Assembly: GCA_946486375.1 (NCBI GenBank)
Contig: CAMLTW010000007.1
Coordinates: 88,140-152,139, forward strand
Direction: 5' to 3'
Source of the DNA: an uncultured Rikenellaceae bacterium
GTDB taxonomy: Bacteria > Bacteroidota > Bacteroidia > Bacteroidales > Rikenellaceae
DNA: 64,000 bases
The notes below the pieces were generated by a model that had not been told where the DNA came from, made no database searches, and saw nothing but the letters and a program-made list of their open reading frames with translations. The translations under genes were made by a program, and so were the position numbers. This document shows, piece after piece, positions 43,775 through 53,132 of the stretch (position 1 is the first letter of the stretch; every line of letters begins with the position of its first letter).

Positions 43775-44515
43775 TTATTTTTTCTGTTTCTTTACCTTGA
43801 CGTTCACTTTCCGGATGAACACGTCCTTCAGCGGCCGGTCGTGGGGATCGGTCCGGTAGGCGGCGATCCGATCCACCGTCTTCATCCCCTTGATCACCCG
43901 TCCGAAAATCGTGTAGCTTCTGTCCAGGTGAGGGGCGCCTCCCCACGTCTCATAGACCTGCCTCCGCCCTGGCGGAAAGGGAACGGAAAGTCTTTTTTCC
44001 GCTTCGTTCAGGGTGGAGTCGCTGAACGTTTTCCCCTGCACGATGTAGAATTGCGACCCGGAAGATTCCCTTTCCGGATTCACTTCGTCCGGCGTCCGGG
44101 CCGCCGCGAGCGCTCCCCGATGATGGAAATAGCCTTCCCGGATTTCCGCCGGCACCGGCTCTCCGTCGTCGTGGTTGCCGTAGGTGACCGTCGAAAGTGC
44201 TTCCTTGCTCTGCGGGTCCCCCGCCTGGATCATGAATCCTGCGATGACCCGGTGGAACAGCACCCCTTCATACGCCTTTTTCTCCGCCAGCCGCAGGAAG
44301 TTGTCCCGGTGCAGCGGCGTATCGTCGTAGAGCGTCAGGGTGATCGTTCCGGCGGACGTTTTCATCGTGACGGTCGTCCGTCCCCGGCCCTGCCGGTCGA
44401 CGGTTTCCCGGGCCGCTTTCAGCGCCGCTTTGGCTTCCCCTTTCCCTTTTGCGGATAAATCACTACCTTGCAGGCAAAATCCCGTCAGACACACAACGAG
44501 TAAAAGTCGGATCAT
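43775..44515 (-). CDS. exported cyclophilin-type peptidyl-prolyl isomerase
   Basis: The protein has 246 residues with a signal peptide ending near LQGSDLSAKG. The cyclophilin core includes VLFHRVIAGFMIQAGDP near 83, SSGSQFYIVQG near 145 and YTIFGRVIKGMKTVD near 205, including the catalytic-Arg FHRV motif. An inserted loop with FPPGRRQVYETWGG is unlike short cyclophilins. It should assist periplasmic folding. It is the first gene of the long minus-strand run; a -7 box lies 27 nt upstream. Confidence 0.92.
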   Translation of the reverse strand: MIRLLLVVCLTGFCLQGSDLSAKGKGEAKAALKAARETVDRQGRGRTTVTMKTSAGTITLTLYDDTPLHRDNFLRLAEKKAYEGVLFHRVIAGFMIQAGDPQSKEALSTVTYGNHDDGEPVPAEIREGYFHHRGALAAARTPDEVNPERESSGSQFYIVQGKTFSDSTLNEAEKRLSVPFPPGRRQVYETWGGAPHLDRSYTIFGRVIKGMKTVDRIAAYRTDPHDRPLKDVFIRKVNVKVKKQKK

Positions 44516-44542
44516 ATTTTCGGAAAGATTACTTTTAATCTA

Positions 44543-44550
44543 CAAAAGTA
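44543..44550 (-). promoter_or_regulatory. -7 promoter box of the cyclophilin-pheS run
   Basis: On the minus strand TACTTTTG is an exact TAnnTTTG match, 27 nt before the cyclophilin ATG. On the plus strand TACTTTTA (44530-44537) could serve the divergent patatin gene. Confidence 0.55.
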
Positions 44551-44584
44551 GCAAATTAATGTCATACCGTCAACACCCAAGGCG

Positions 44585-46873
44585 ATGAAGTATGTTTTAA
44601 CCCTTTTCCTGGCGCTCTTTTCCCTCGGCCTTTCCGCGCAGCGGGTGGGGTTGGTGCTGAGCGGGGGCGGGGCCAAGGGGCTTTACCACATCGGCGTGCT
44701 CAAGGCGCTGGAGGAAAACGAAATTCCCATCGACTACGTGTCCGGAACTTCGATGGGGTCGATCGTGGCCGGGCTGTACGCCATCGGATACACGCCGGAC
44801 GAGATGGCCGACCTGTTCGAATCCGAGCAGGTCCGGTACTGGATGAGCGGGAAGATCGAAAGCCGTTATTTTTATTATTTCAAGCGGATGACCCCCACGC
44901 CGGCCATGGTGACGCTGAACCTCAACCTGAAGGCGAAAAAGAACATCGCCGTGTTGCCGACCAACCTGATTCCGTCGACCCAGATCGACCTTTCCTTCAA
45001 CGAAATTTTCGATCCGGCTTCCGCGGAGTCCAAAGGAGATTTCAACAACCTGTTCGTGCCTTTCCGCTGCATCGCTTCGGACGTTTACAACAAGCGGGAG
45101 GTCGTGTTCCGCCATGGGGACATCGGACGGGCGATCCGGGCCTCGATGACCATTCCGCTGGTGTTCAGGCCGCTGAAACAGGACTCGATCCTGCTTTACG
45201 ACGGCGGGATTTACAACAACTTTCCCTGGCAGGTGCTGGAAGAGGACTTCGACCCGGACGTACTGATCGGAAGCAAATGCGTCTCCGGGGTGAAGAATCC
45301 CGATGAGAACAACCTGATGGAGCAGGTGGAAGCGATCACCATGATGCACACGGACTACAACCTGCCGGAGGACAAGGGGATCATGATCGAGCGGGTGTTC
45401 GAGGACGTGGGGATGCTGGATTTCGCCCAGGCGCGGTATATCATCGAAAAGGGATACGAAGACGCCATGGCCCGGATGGACAGCATCAAGGCCCGGATCC
45501 CCCGGCGGGTCGGCTCCGACGAACTGCACAACCGGCGGCTGGTTTACCGTTCCGGCCTTCCGGAACTGGTTTTCGACGATTACCGGATTCAGGGCCTCAA
45601 TTCCCAGCAGGTCAAGTATGTCCGGAGGATGCTGGGGCTGAAAAAGGGGAAGGACGAAAACGAGGTGTTCAGTTTCCCGGAATTCAAGTCGGAGTATTTC
45701 AAAATCCTTTCCGAAGGCGAAATCACGGGGGACTATCCCCGGATGACATACGACGATACCACGGGGTATTTTTCGGTCGACCTCACCCTGAGGACGCGTC
45801 CCAGCTTCCGGATCATGCTGGGGGGGAACATTTCTTCCACGTCGCTGAACCAGGCCTATGTGGGACTGGAGTACAAGCTGCTCGACAAGAATGCGTACAG
45901 CTTTCGGTTCGGGGGGAACTTCAGCACGCTCTACACTTCGATTCTGCTCGGCATGCGCGGGGACTTTTTCCTGCGGAAGCCGTTCTACTACGACCTTTAT
46001 TTCGTTTACAACCGCTATAACTACAAGAACGGCTCCCCGCAGAGCCTTTTTCGGAAATACGGATACAACAAGCTGAACGACAACTATCTGACCGCTTCCG
46101 TGGGATTCCCGCTGGGCCGGAGTTCGGTTTTTCAGGTCAAGGGGAACGTGGGCCGGAACAATTACTTCTATTTCACCGATCCCGCCCGTCAGTACGAGGA
46201 AGGGGTGAAGTCGGAACGGACGAAATTCGATTTCTACGGGGTGCAGGCGGAAGTGACCAAGCAGACGCTGAACTTTACCCTTTATCCCACCCGGGGCATT
46301 CACCAGACCGCCTCTGTCGTTTATGTGCACGGGAAGGAGAATTTCCATCCGGGCAACGTTTATACGGGGACGGCGTTTCCGGAAAGCAGCCGCCGGAAGT
46401 GGTTCGGGGGGAGGTTCATGCGGGAAGAGTATTTCCCGGTTTCCCGTTGGTTTTCGTTCGGGTATCTGGTGGACTGCGTCATTTCGTCCCATCCCGATTT
46501 CTACACGGAACACGCGACCAATTTCACCGCTCCGGCCTTTACGCCCACCCCGTTCAGCCAGACGGTTTACCTGGACAAGTTCCGGAGCAATACGTTCGTG
46601 GGGGCGGGGCTGATGCCCACCTTCGAATTCACCGAGAACTTCTACCTGAAAAACAGCGGTTACCTGTTTTTGCCGGAAGAGTACCTCCGGTTCCGGGACA
46701 AAGACCGGCGCAAGGAGCGGATGCGCTACATGCTCAGTTCCTCGCTGGTGTACCAGACGCCCATCGGGCCGGCCAGCCTGACCCTGTCCCGGTTCGACAT
46801 GAATCCGAAAAAGTGGTTCCTCGTGTTCAACTTCGGGTATACGCTGTTCAATAAAAAGGGATTGTTTTATTAG
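44585..46873 (+). CDS. patatin-like phospholipase with BamA-type outer-membrane barrel
   Basis: A 762-residue exported protein. After a signal peptide ending LGLSAQ comes a patatin domain with the oxyanion motif LSGGGAKG (near residue 25), GTSMG with nucleophile Ser56, and YDGG with Asp206. This is followed by one POTRA-like region (about 320-400) and a C-terminal beta-barrel (about 410-762) rich in alternating aromatic strands, ending LFNFGYTLFNKKGLFY-like. It resembles PlpD-type phospholipases, though secretion versus surface anchoring is not known. It is divergent from the cyclophilin gene. Confidence 0.92.
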   Translation: MKYVLTLFLALFSLGLSAQRVGLVLSGGGAKGLYHIGVLKALEENEIPIDYVSGTSMGSIVAGLYAIGYTPDEMADLFESEQVRYWMSGKIESRYFYYFKRMTPTPAMVTLNLNLKAKKNIAVLPTNLIPSTQIDLSFNEIFDPASAESKGDFNNLFVPFRCIASDVYNKREVVFRHGDIGRAIRASMTIPLVFRPLKQDSILLYDGGIYNNFPWQVLEEDFDPDVLIGSKCVSGVKNPDENNLMEQVEAITMMHTDYNLPEDKGIMIERVFEDVGMLDFAQARYIIEKGYEDAMARMDSIKARIPRRVGSDELHNRRLVYRSGLPELVFDDYRIQGLNSQQVKYVRRMLGLKKGKDENEVFSFPEFKSEYFKILSEGEITGDYPRMTYDDTTGYFSVDLTLRTRPSFRIMLGGNISSTSLNQAYVGLEYKLLDKNAYSFRFGGNFSTLYTSILLGMRGDFFLRKPFYYDLYFVYNRYNYKNGSPQSLFRKYGYNKLNDNYLTASVGFPLGRSSVFQVKGNVGRNNYFYFTDPARQYEEGVKSERTKFDFYGVQAEVTKQTLNFTLYPTRGIHQTASVVYVHGKENFHPGNVYTGTAFPESSRRKWFGGRFMREEYFPVSRWFSFGYLVDCVISSHPDFYTEHATNFTAPAFTPTPFSQTVYLDKFRSNTFVGAGLMPTFEFTENFYLKNSGYLFLPEEYLRFRDKDRRKERMRYMLSSSLVYQTPIGPASLTLSRFDMNPKKWFLVFNFGYTLFNKKGLFY

Positions 46874-46878
46874 TTTTG
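46871..46878 (+). promoter_or_regulatory. -7 promoter box of the GtrA gene
   Basis: TAGTTTTG matches TAnnTTTG; it begins at the stop codon of the patatin gene and covers the TTG of the longest GtrA frame. Confidence 0.5.
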
Positions 46879-46935
46879 CGCCGTGGAACGGCCTCGGCGA
46901 AACCGCGAAGGCCGCCGATGTCCCGAAAAACAACG

Positions 46936-47439
46936 ATGAAAGAACGGATTGCGAAAACGATCGGCTGGTTTTACTTCCCCTTTATCCGGAAGTGGATTCC
47001 CCGCCAGACTTTCTACTACGCCGCCTGCGGCGGGGGCAACCTGCTGCTGGATCTGACGCTGTACGCCGTTCTGTACAATTTCGTGCTGGACAAACAGAAT
47101 CTCGATCTGGGGTTCGTCGTCATTTCCCCTTACATCGCCGCGTTTCTGATCTCTTTCCCGATCACGTTCTACACCGGATTCTGGCTGATGAAAAACATCG
47201 CTTTCGTGGATTCTCCCCTCAGAAACCGCACGCAGCTGTTCCGATACCTGACGGTGGTGATCGGCACGATCCTCATCAATTATTTCGGGCTGAAACTGCT
47301 GGTCGGCGTGTTCGGATTTTATCCGACTCCTTCCAAACTCGTCGTCACGGTCGCGGCGGTGCTGGTCAGCTATTTTTCCCAGAAACATTTCACCTTCCGG
47401 GGATGCGCCGACATCGAGGAGGAGCGCCTGTCCCGGTAG
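46936..47439 (+). CDS. GtrA family membrane protein
   Basis: A 167-residue protein with four hydrophobic segments, matching the GtrA/DPMS family implicated in moving lipid-linked sugars across the membrane or in anchoring glycosyltransferases. Signatures are FYYAACGGGNLLLDLTLY near residue 26 and the C-terminal VLVSYFSQKHFTF. I prefer the ATG of MKERIAKTIGWFY; an ATG at 46918 would add six residues, and the earlier TTG lies inside the promoter. No glycosyltransferase is adjacent. Confidence 0.82.
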   Translation: MKERIAKTIGWFYFPFIRKWIPRQTFYYAACGGGNLLLDLTLYAVLYNFVLDKQNLDLGFVVISPYIAAFLISFPITFYTGFWLMKNIAFVDSPLRNRTQLFRYLTVVIGTILINYFGLKLLVGVFGFYPTPSKLVVTVAAVLVSYFSQKHFTFRGCADIEEERLSR

Positions 47440-47507
47440 TCCGGGCCTCTTTCCGGAAACGAGCGGCGGGGGGTCGGTTCCTCCGTCAGGTTGCGGGCGG
47501 GTTCGGT

Positions 47508-48134
47508 TCAGGCGAAAAGAAAGAGCAGAGCGATTCCCCAGTAGACCAGCGCATTGATCCACGCGACCGTGCGTGCAGGCGTGCTTCCGAGGGAAATCCG
47601 GTTTCCGGACAGTCCCCCCAGCAGCGATACCGCGGAAAAAATCAACAACGCCTGTGCGGCGAAAAGAACGCCCAGCACGAAAATGTTCCGGGGGGTGGCG
47701 TCGGCTTCCGTCCGGAAGAACTGGGGCAGGAACGCCAGAAAAAAGAGGATCACCTTCGGATTGAGCAGGTTCATGAGGATGCCCGTGCGGTACAGGCGTC
47801 CCGGTTTTTCGGCGACGGGTTCCGGAGAAACCTCGCTCCGTTCCGCTTTCCCGGAACGGTTCCGCCGCAGGAAGGAAACGGTTCCCATGTACAGGAGGTA
47901 GGCCACGCCCGCGTATCGGACTGCCGCGAACAGGAAGGGGGAACGGGCGACGATCAGAGAGAGGCCCAGCGCGGCGGCCGCAGTGTGGAAGAAGAGTCCC
48001 GAACAAAGCCCCAGCGAGACCGTCTGAGCCGCTTTCCAGCCGCGTGTGACCCCCTGTACCAGCACGAACACGATGTCCGGCCCCGGCATCAGGGTCAGGA
48101 TCGCCGAGGCGATCAGGAAACGGCCGATTTCCAT
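47508..48134 (-). CDS. LysE/RhtB family amino-acid exporter
   Basis: A 208-residue inner-membrane protein with six hydrophobic segments and the N-terminal family signature ILTLMPGPDIVFVLVQGVTR near residue 12. Family members export amino acids such as threonine, homoserine or leucine; the substrate cannot be told here. It lies 55 nt downstream of the LysM/M23 gene on the same strand and converges with the GtrA gene. Confidence 0.9.
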   Translation of the reverse strand: MEIGRFLIASAILTLMPGPDIVFVLVQGVTRGWKAAQTVSLGLCSGLFFHTAAAALGLSLIVARSPFLFAAVRYAGVAYLLYMGTVSFLRRNRSGKAERSEVSPEPVAEKPGRLYRTGILMNLLNPKVILFFLAFLPQFFRTEADATPRNIFVLGVLFAAQALLIFSAVSLLGGLSGNRISLGSTPARTVAWINALVYWGIALLFLFA

Positions 48135-48189
48135 GAGAAGCGGATTGTGATACGTTGCATGACGGAAATGCGATCGGGCAGGGAAGGGG

Positions 48190-49302
48190 TCACCGCACCT
48201 GAAGTTTATCCCCGATGCTGAGCACCTGCGTTTCCCGCATGCGGTTCAGTCGGCAGAGGTCTGCGACCGTGGTTCCGTATTTCCGGGCGATGGCATAGAG
48301 GGTATCCCCTTTTCGGATCACGTGGATCTTGCCGGAGGTCTGTGCAGATGCCCGTGCCCCGGAAGCCGGAGCGGTACGGTCGTTTCCGGAACCGGCGCGT
48401 CTTTCCCCCGCATACAGGGAGCCGGTCGGAGAGATAGGTGCATTGGGTGCCTCTTCCCGGTTCGACAGGGACGCCTGCACCCGTCCGTTCCGGTAGGTCA
48501 GGTAAACGGGACGGTCTTTCAGCCGGTGACGCTCGGTGTCCAGCAGGAGTGCGGGATCGAAGTGTTCCCCTTTGACCCGAAGTTCGAAATGGACATGCTC
48601 GGTGGTGGCTCTCCCGGTTCGGCCCGCCAGCGCCAGCGGCGCTCCGGCCTTTACCCGGTCATTGGGCCGTACGAGGTTCCTGGAATTATGGGCGTAAACG
48701 CTTTCCAGGCCGTTGGCATGGCGTACCACGACCACGTTGCCGTAACCCGAATAGGATTTCGACATCCGGACGACGCCGGAAAGGATGCAGCGGATGGTGT
48801 CGTCGGGAACGGCTTTGATGTCCACGCCGGTATGCATGGAACGTCCCCGGTAACCGTAGGGAGAGATCACTTTCCCCGGATAGGGGTAGCGGAATTCCTT
48901 CCGGAAGGCTTCCGGATCGATCGTCAGCCGGTTTCCGTTTCCGAACGGATTGTAGCTGCCGAGCCGGATGTGTTCGGTTTCTGCCGGAGCGAAGGTCGTT
49001 TCCCGAAGCGTTGTCGCCGGGTATCCGGCGGTTTCGGTCGCAGCGACCGTTCGGTCAGGCTCCGGCGTTCGGGCCGGTTCGGAAACCGCCGGGGAAACGT
49101 TCCGGTTTTTGGGAGCCGGTTCTTCCGGATGGGAGGGAGTCACGAACGGTATGTCATCGAAAGTCGTGGCGATCGGAGGAACGATGGCCTGTCCCCGGTT
49201 TTCCGCGGGAACGCTTGCGACGGGAATGCTCTTTTTGGAGCAACCGTTCGTCAGAACGGACAGCAATAAGACGAGTATGAGGTTTTTGCTTGGGTTGGAC
49301 AT
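48190..49302 (-). CDS. M23 peptidase lipoprotein with C-terminal LysM
   Basis: A 370-residue lipoprotein (lipobox LTNGC, Cys20). After a Thr/Pro-rich linker comes an M23 domain (about 140-260) with SMHTGVDIKA and EHVHFELRV, i.e. the HxxxD and HxH zinc ligands, so it is likely an active peptidoglycan endopeptidase. A LysM domain ends the protein (IHVIRKGDTLYAIARKYGTT near 325). This order, peptidase then LysM, suits an outer-membrane-anchored cell-wall enzyme. It is divergent from trxB across a shared promoter region. Confidence 0.92.
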   Translation of the reverse strand: MSNPSKNLILVLLLSVLTNGCSKKSIPVASVPAENRGQAIVPPIATTFDDIPFVTPSHPEEPAPKNRNVSPAVSEPARTPEPDRTVAATETAGYPATTLRETTFAPAETEHIRLGSYNPFGNGNRLTIDPEAFRKEFRYPYPGKVISPYGYRGRSMHTGVDIKAVPDDTIRCILSGVVRMSKSYSGYGNVVVVRHANGLESVYAHNSRNLVRPNDRVKAGAPLALAGRTGRATTEHVHFELRVKGEHFDPALLLDTERHRLKDRPVYLTYRNGRVQASLSNREEAPNAPISPTGSLYAGERRAGSGNDRTAPASGARASAQTSGKIHVIRKGDTLYAIARKYGTTVADLCRLNRMRETQVLSIGDKLQVR

Positions 49303-49328
49303 GGATTGCGGATGTTGAAAATGCGGCC

Positions 49329-49376
49329 TAAAGATACCGGTTTGGCGGTTAATTTGCAAATAAGGTTATATCTTTG
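49329..49376. promoter_or_regulatory. overlapping divergent promoters (LysM/M23 gene and trxB)
   Basis: Minus strand: TTTG (49357-49360), a 20-nt spacer and TATCTTTA (49329-49336) drive the LysM gene. Plus strand: TATCTTTG (49369-49376) lies 36 nt before the trxB ATG. The two promoters share the TTTGCAAA palindrome at 49353-49360. Confidence 0.65.
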
Positions 49377-49412
49377 CAGTACAGCGTAAGCGAAAACCAA
49401 AAACGAGAAGCG

Positions 49413-50348
49413 ATGGATACGGAAAAAATCAGATGCCTGATCGTCGGAAGCGGCCCGGCGGGATACACCGCCGCCATTTATGCGGCGCGGGCCAATCTGG
49501 CGCCGGTGCTTTACCAGGGGATGGAGCCGGGCGGTCAGCTGACCACCACGACGGAAGTGGAGAATTTTCCCGGCTATCCGGAAGGCGTGACCGGGCCGGA
49601 ACTGATGGAAGACCTGCGGCGGCAGGCGACCCGTTTCGGGGCCGATATCCGGTTCGGAATCGTGACGGAGGTGGATTTTTCCCGGCGTCCGTTCCGGCTG
49701 AAGGTGGACGGATCGAAGGAAGTGGAGGCCGAAACGGTGATTATCTCTACGGGGGCCTCGGCCCGTTATCTGGGGCTGGAGTCCGAAAACCGGTTTCGGG
49801 GAATGGGGGTGTCGGCCTGTGCGACCTGCGACGGCTTTTTCTACCGCAACAAGGTGGTCGGAGTGGTCGGGGGCGGGGACACCGCCTGCGAGGAAGCCTC
49901 CTATCTGGCTACGCTGGCGTCGAAAGTGTATCTGATCGTGCGGAAAAATTACCTGCGGGCTTCCAAAGCCATGCAGCACCGGGTGATGAACACCCCCAAT
50001 ATCGAGGTGCTGTTCGAATACAACGTGAAGGAAATACTCGGCGATGATGCGGGGGTGAACGGCGCCCTGCTGGTGCACAACGACGGCAGCGAGAAGATCG
50101 TGGCCGTCGACGGAATTTTCCTGGCGATCGGGCATACTCCCAATACGAGCGTATTCAAAGGAGCGGTGGAACTGGACGCGGAAGGATACATCCGGACGGC
50201 TCCCGGCACCACGCATACCAGCGTGGAAGGGGTCTTCGCCGCCGGAGACGTGCAGGACACGCGTTACCGGCAGGCGATCACCGCTGCCGGGTCGGGTTGC
50301 ATGGCGGCCATCGACTGCGAGCGGTTTCTGCTGGAAGAAGGGCAGTAG
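49413..50348 (+). CDS. trxB: thioredoxin-disulfide reductase
   Basis: A 311-residue FAD/NADPH enzyme that reduces thioredoxin. FAD motif GSGPAGYTAAIYAAR near residue 12, redox-active C136-A-T-C139 followed by DGFF, NADPH motif VGGGDTACEEASYL near 155, and the C-terminal FAAGDVQDTRYRQAITAAGSG. The start is the ATG inside the longest frame that gives MDTEKIRCLIVGSG. It is monocistronic with a strong terminator. Confidence 0.96.
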   Translation: MDTEKIRCLIVGSGPAGYTAAIYAARANLAPVLYQGMEPGGQLTTTTEVENFPGYPEGVTGPELMEDLRRQATRFGADIRFGIVTEVDFSRRPFRLKVDGSKEVEAETVIISTGASARYLGLESENRFRGMGVSACATCDGFFYRNKVVGVVGGGDTACEEASYLATLASKVYLIVRKNYLRASKAMQHRVMNTPNIEVLFEYNVKEILGDDAGVNGALLVHNDGSEKIVAVDGIFLAIGHTPNTSVFKGAVELDAEGYIRTAPGTTHTSVEGVFAAGDVQDTRYRQAITAAGSGCMAAIDCERFLLEEGQ

Positions 50349-50377
50349 GCACGGACTCTTGTTCGATACATCCGATA

Positions 50378-50408
50378 AACCCCGCTCCGGGAATGAGCGG
50401 GGTTTTTT
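50378..50408 (+). terminator. intrinsic terminator of trxB
   Basis: A perfect 10-bp stem (AACCCCGCTC with GAGCGGGGTT) has a 7-nt loop, followed by a T6 tract that overlaps its last two pairs. Confidence 0.92.
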
Positions 50409-50507
50409 CGGGATTTTACGGAGTCGTTCTCCGCTGTTCATTGCGGCAGGGAGCCGGTTGAAACTCCTGTATTTATTCCCGACCTGTTTCCGGTGCGGTG
50501 AAATTCC

Positions 50508-51581
50508 TTATGCCGTCTTCGGCAGCGTGTATTCGTAGAACACGTAGCCCGTGTCGTCCGTGCGATAGCCGATCAGCCGGTTTCCGTGGACATGCACGTA
50601 TTCCAGGGGCTGATCCAGCCGCAGCGAATAAAGCGGCGTTCCTTCCTCGTCGAACACGTACACGTCCCGCATGGCGAATTTGTAGCCCCGCTCCTTCCAC
50701 GTTTTGTAGTCGGTTCCGCAATACACCAGATAGACTTTCCCCTCCGACCAGAAAATGTGCTGTCCGCCCCGATAGGAATCGTCCCGCGAGAGGTATTTTT
50801 TCCCGCCTTCGACCGGACGGCAGACGGGATAGATGAAATCATAGACCTTCACCGGAACCGCCTTCCCTTCTTCCAGTCGGTAAAAGCCCACGACGTCGCC
50901 ATTGACCATGGTAGAAAAAAGCCGGTCGCCTCTGCCATTTACCGATATGGGGCCTTGGTACAAACTATGTTGCATGACTTCGTTCAACCCGAAATTGTTT
51001 TCGGGCAGTTTTTCCGAATAAATCCGTTTCCCCTCTTTCAGATCGTAGCAAAGGAACTCTCCGTTCATATCAATACCGGCATACCGCCCGAATACAAAAC
51101 GATCCTTTATGATTACAGGATGCTGAAAACTGTTCCAGGAACCGGTCGAATCCCAATCCACGATTTCTTTTATCGGGTAGTCGATCGTATCCGTAAGTCG
51201 GTTCAGGTCGCATATTATCAATTTATTGATCCCGTTCGTAGTGTAAAAATAAAAATCATCGTTATCCGTTAACTGACAATCGCTTGAGTACAAGTATTCT
51301 CCCCGCCCTTTCCCCTTGCGAATGAAGGGAATCGGATGCTTCGGATCATTGCGACGATAAACCGTATAAAGGTAATCGCTGGCCCGACGGTTTCCGCAAA
51401 CGAGGTAATCTTCGTTGAAGACGAACCGGGAGGCTTCCAAAACATTCATCCCCAGCTTTTTTCCCTGCAGTTCATATTGCGGAAGGGAGGCAAACAGCTC
51501 GGGCGTAACGGATGCTTTCTTTCCGGTGCAGCCGGTTAGCAATAACAGCCAGCCGGCCAGCCAAAATACAGATTTCTTCAT
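50508..51581 (-). CDS. 6-bladed beta-propeller lipoprotein (TolB-like, BF3526-type)
   Basis: A 357-residue lipoprotein (LLLLTGC, Cys18). The body has WD/NHL-like blades, e.g. DFYFYTTNGINKLIICDLNR, FVFGRYAGIDMNGEFLCYDL and YVFDEEGTPLYSLRLDQPLE. This suits the 6-bladed propeller lipoproteins that are very common and repeatedly duplicated in Bacteroidales; their function is not established. The decayed gene at 14926-15338 belongs to the same family. It stands alone between the trxB and raiA terminators and is visibly less GC-rich than its neighbours in its middle part. Confidence 0.85.
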   Translation of the reverse strand: MKKSVFWLAGWLLLLTGCTGKKASVTPELFASLPQYELQGKKLGMNVLEASRFVFNEDYLVCGNRRASDYLYTVYRRNDPKHPIPFIRKGKGRGEYLYSSDCQLTDNDDFYFYTTNGINKLIICDLNRLTDTIDYPIKEIVDWDSTGSWNSFQHPVIIKDRFVFGRYAGIDMNGEFLCYDLKEGKRIYSEKLPENNFGLNEVMQHSLYQGPISVNGRGDRLFSTMVNGDVVGFYRLEEGKAVPVKVYDFIYPVCRPVEGGKKYLSRDDSYRGGQHIFWSEGKVYLVYCGTDYKTWKERGYKFAMRDVYVFDEEGTPLYSLRLDQPLEYVHVHGNRLIGYRTDDTGYVFYEYTLPKTA

Positions 51582-51592
51582 AGGGCTTCGGT

Positions 51593-51619
51593 AAAAAAAG
51601 AGGGCGAAAACCCTCTTTT
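51593..51619 (-). terminator. intrinsic terminator of rpsU-xerC-raiA
   Basis: A 9-bp stem (AAAGAGGG core) with a 6-nt A-rich loop is followed on the minus strand by a U-run, about 120 nt after the raiA stop. Confidence 0.82.
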
Positions 51620-51741
51620 ATAATAAACATATTCTCCTTTGAAACGCAAATCGTCGATCCAGCAATCCCGGTCGGAGACTTCTGCGCATTCTTGTCGTAG
51701 CAGAGAAAGCCTCCGAGCCCCGAATACCTGAAAGAAACCTT

Positions 51742-52035
51742 CTACTTAGCCTTACACTTGTATTTTTCCAACTGTTTGCGGATGGCGTCGATGCACTGAT
51801 CCACCGCTTCCTCGAAAGATTTGCACTGACGTTCGGCCACCAGGTCGTCTCCGGCCACGTTGATTTTCAGGGTGGCCACCTTGTTGCCCTGCTCGTAGTT
51901 CTTGTCGAGTTTCAGAATGACTTCCGCGTTGAGGATTTCTTCCGAAAACCGCCCAAGTTTGGCCACTTTTTCCTCGATGAAACCGATGAGTTTCTTGTCG
52001 GCGTCGAACTTTACCGATTGAATTTTGACATCCAT
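51742..52035 (-). CDS. raiA: ribosome hibernation/inactivation factor RaiA (short HPF)
   Basis: A 97-residue HPF/YfiA-type protein that binds the 30S decoding region in slow growth. The beta-alpha-beta-beta-beta-alpha pattern is visible: MDVKIQSVKFDADKKLIGFI, the conserved KVAKLGRF, and the C-terminal helix CKSFEEAVDQCIDAIRKQLEK. Only the short form is present, without the dimerising C-terminal domain. It lies 11 nt after xerC. Confidence 0.94.
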   Translation of the reverse strand: MDVKIQSVKFDADKKLIGFIEEKVAKLGRFSEEILNAEVILKLDKNYEQGNKVATLKINVAGDDLVAERQCKSFEEAVDQCIDAIRKQLEKYKCKAK

Positions 52036-52046
52036 GCTTTGTCCTC

Positions 52047-52943
52047 CTAATCTTTTTTTGCCCTCGGATGGGCTTTCTGATAAATTTCCTTGACCCTTTC
52101 GATGGTATTGTGCGTATAAATCTGCGTGGTCATCAGGTTGGCGTGCCCGAGCAGCTCCTGGATGCTTTTGATCTCCGCCCCGTTGTTAAGCAGGTGGGTG
52201 GCGAACGTATGTCTCAACACGTGAGGACTCCGTTTGCCCTGCACCCCGAAAAGCCCCAGCGTCTGCGTCACCACCTTGTAGACCGCAGTGCGGCTTATCC
52301 GCTCTCCTTTGTCTGTTAAAAATAGGAACTTTTTTTCGTTTGTGCAAACGATTTGCCGGTTGCGCAGCGACAAATACCTTTTTATCCGGGAAACCACTCC
52401 CGGAAGGAGCGGGACGATGCGCTGCTTGTTCCCCTTGCCGGTCACTTTCAGTTCGCCCGAATCCAGGATGCAATCGTCGTCGGTGATTCCGATCAGTTCG
52501 GCGATCCGGATCCCCGTGGCGTAGAACAGCAGGACGATCAGCGAATCCCGTTCGGTTTCGAAATCGTCGGTAGGTTCGGTGACGGCCCGGATGATGGCGG
52601 TCATCCGGCTTTCTTCCACGAAAACGGGCAGCCGCTTGGGGGTCTTCAGCAGGGTGATCTTTTTGAAGGGGAGGGTTTGCACATCTCCGTTGCGCAGCAG
52701 GTAGCGGTAAAAACTCCGCAGGGAGGAAATTTTCCGGTTGACGGTTTTGGGGCTCATTCCGGCCTCGCTCAGGGACATGATCCAGCTTCGGATATCGGCG
52801 AAGGTGACGGTTTCCGGCCGGAAATCCGTTTCCTGCCCTCCGAAAAAAACAACGAACTGACGAATGTCGTCCCCGTAGGCACGTATCGTCAGTTCGGAAT
52901 ATCCTTTCTCCGCCCGGAGGTATGTCAGAAACGCTTCGATCAT
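52047..52943 (-). CDS. xerC: tyrosine recombinase XerC/XerD type
   Basis: A 298-residue site-specific recombinase that resolves chromosome dimers. It has an N-terminal SAM-like DNA-binding domain (1-85) and the catalytic domain with the Arg of ATGIRIAEL, the Lys of KVTGKGNKQRIVPL, HVLRHTFATHLL, and LGHANLMTTQIYTH, whose Tyr is the nucleophile. The rpsU-xerC-raiA order is typical of Bacteroidota, which argues for a housekeeping rather than an integron role. Confidence 0.93.
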   Translation of the reverse strand: MIEAFLTYLRAEKGYSELTIRAYGDDIRQFVVFFGGQETDFRPETVTFADIRSWIMSLSEAGMSPKTVNRKISSLRSFYRYLLRNGDVQTLPFKKITLLKTPKRLPVFVEESRMTAIIRAVTEPTDDFETERDSLIVLLFYATGIRIAELIGITDDDCILDSGELKVTGKGNKQRIVPLLPGVVSRIKRYLSLRNRQIVCTNEKKFLFLTDKGERISRTAVYKVVTQTLGLFGVQGKRSPHVLRHTFATHLLNNGAEIKSIQELLGHANLMTTQIYTHNTIERVKEIYQKAHPRAKKD

Positions 52944-53132
52944 GGATCGCCCCTCTTCCCGAAAAGAATGGCCGCCGCTTTCGTTTGGCCGGTCGAAGCG
53001 TCGTGTCGCTTTTCTTTCACGACCGGCTCACCCGCTGCCCGTTCTTTTCCGTTTTTGCCTTCTGCACCTTCAATCTGTCCGGAGCTCCCTCCCCCATAGC
53101 GGAACGGAGGGATCGGAGCCTTTATGGCGGGA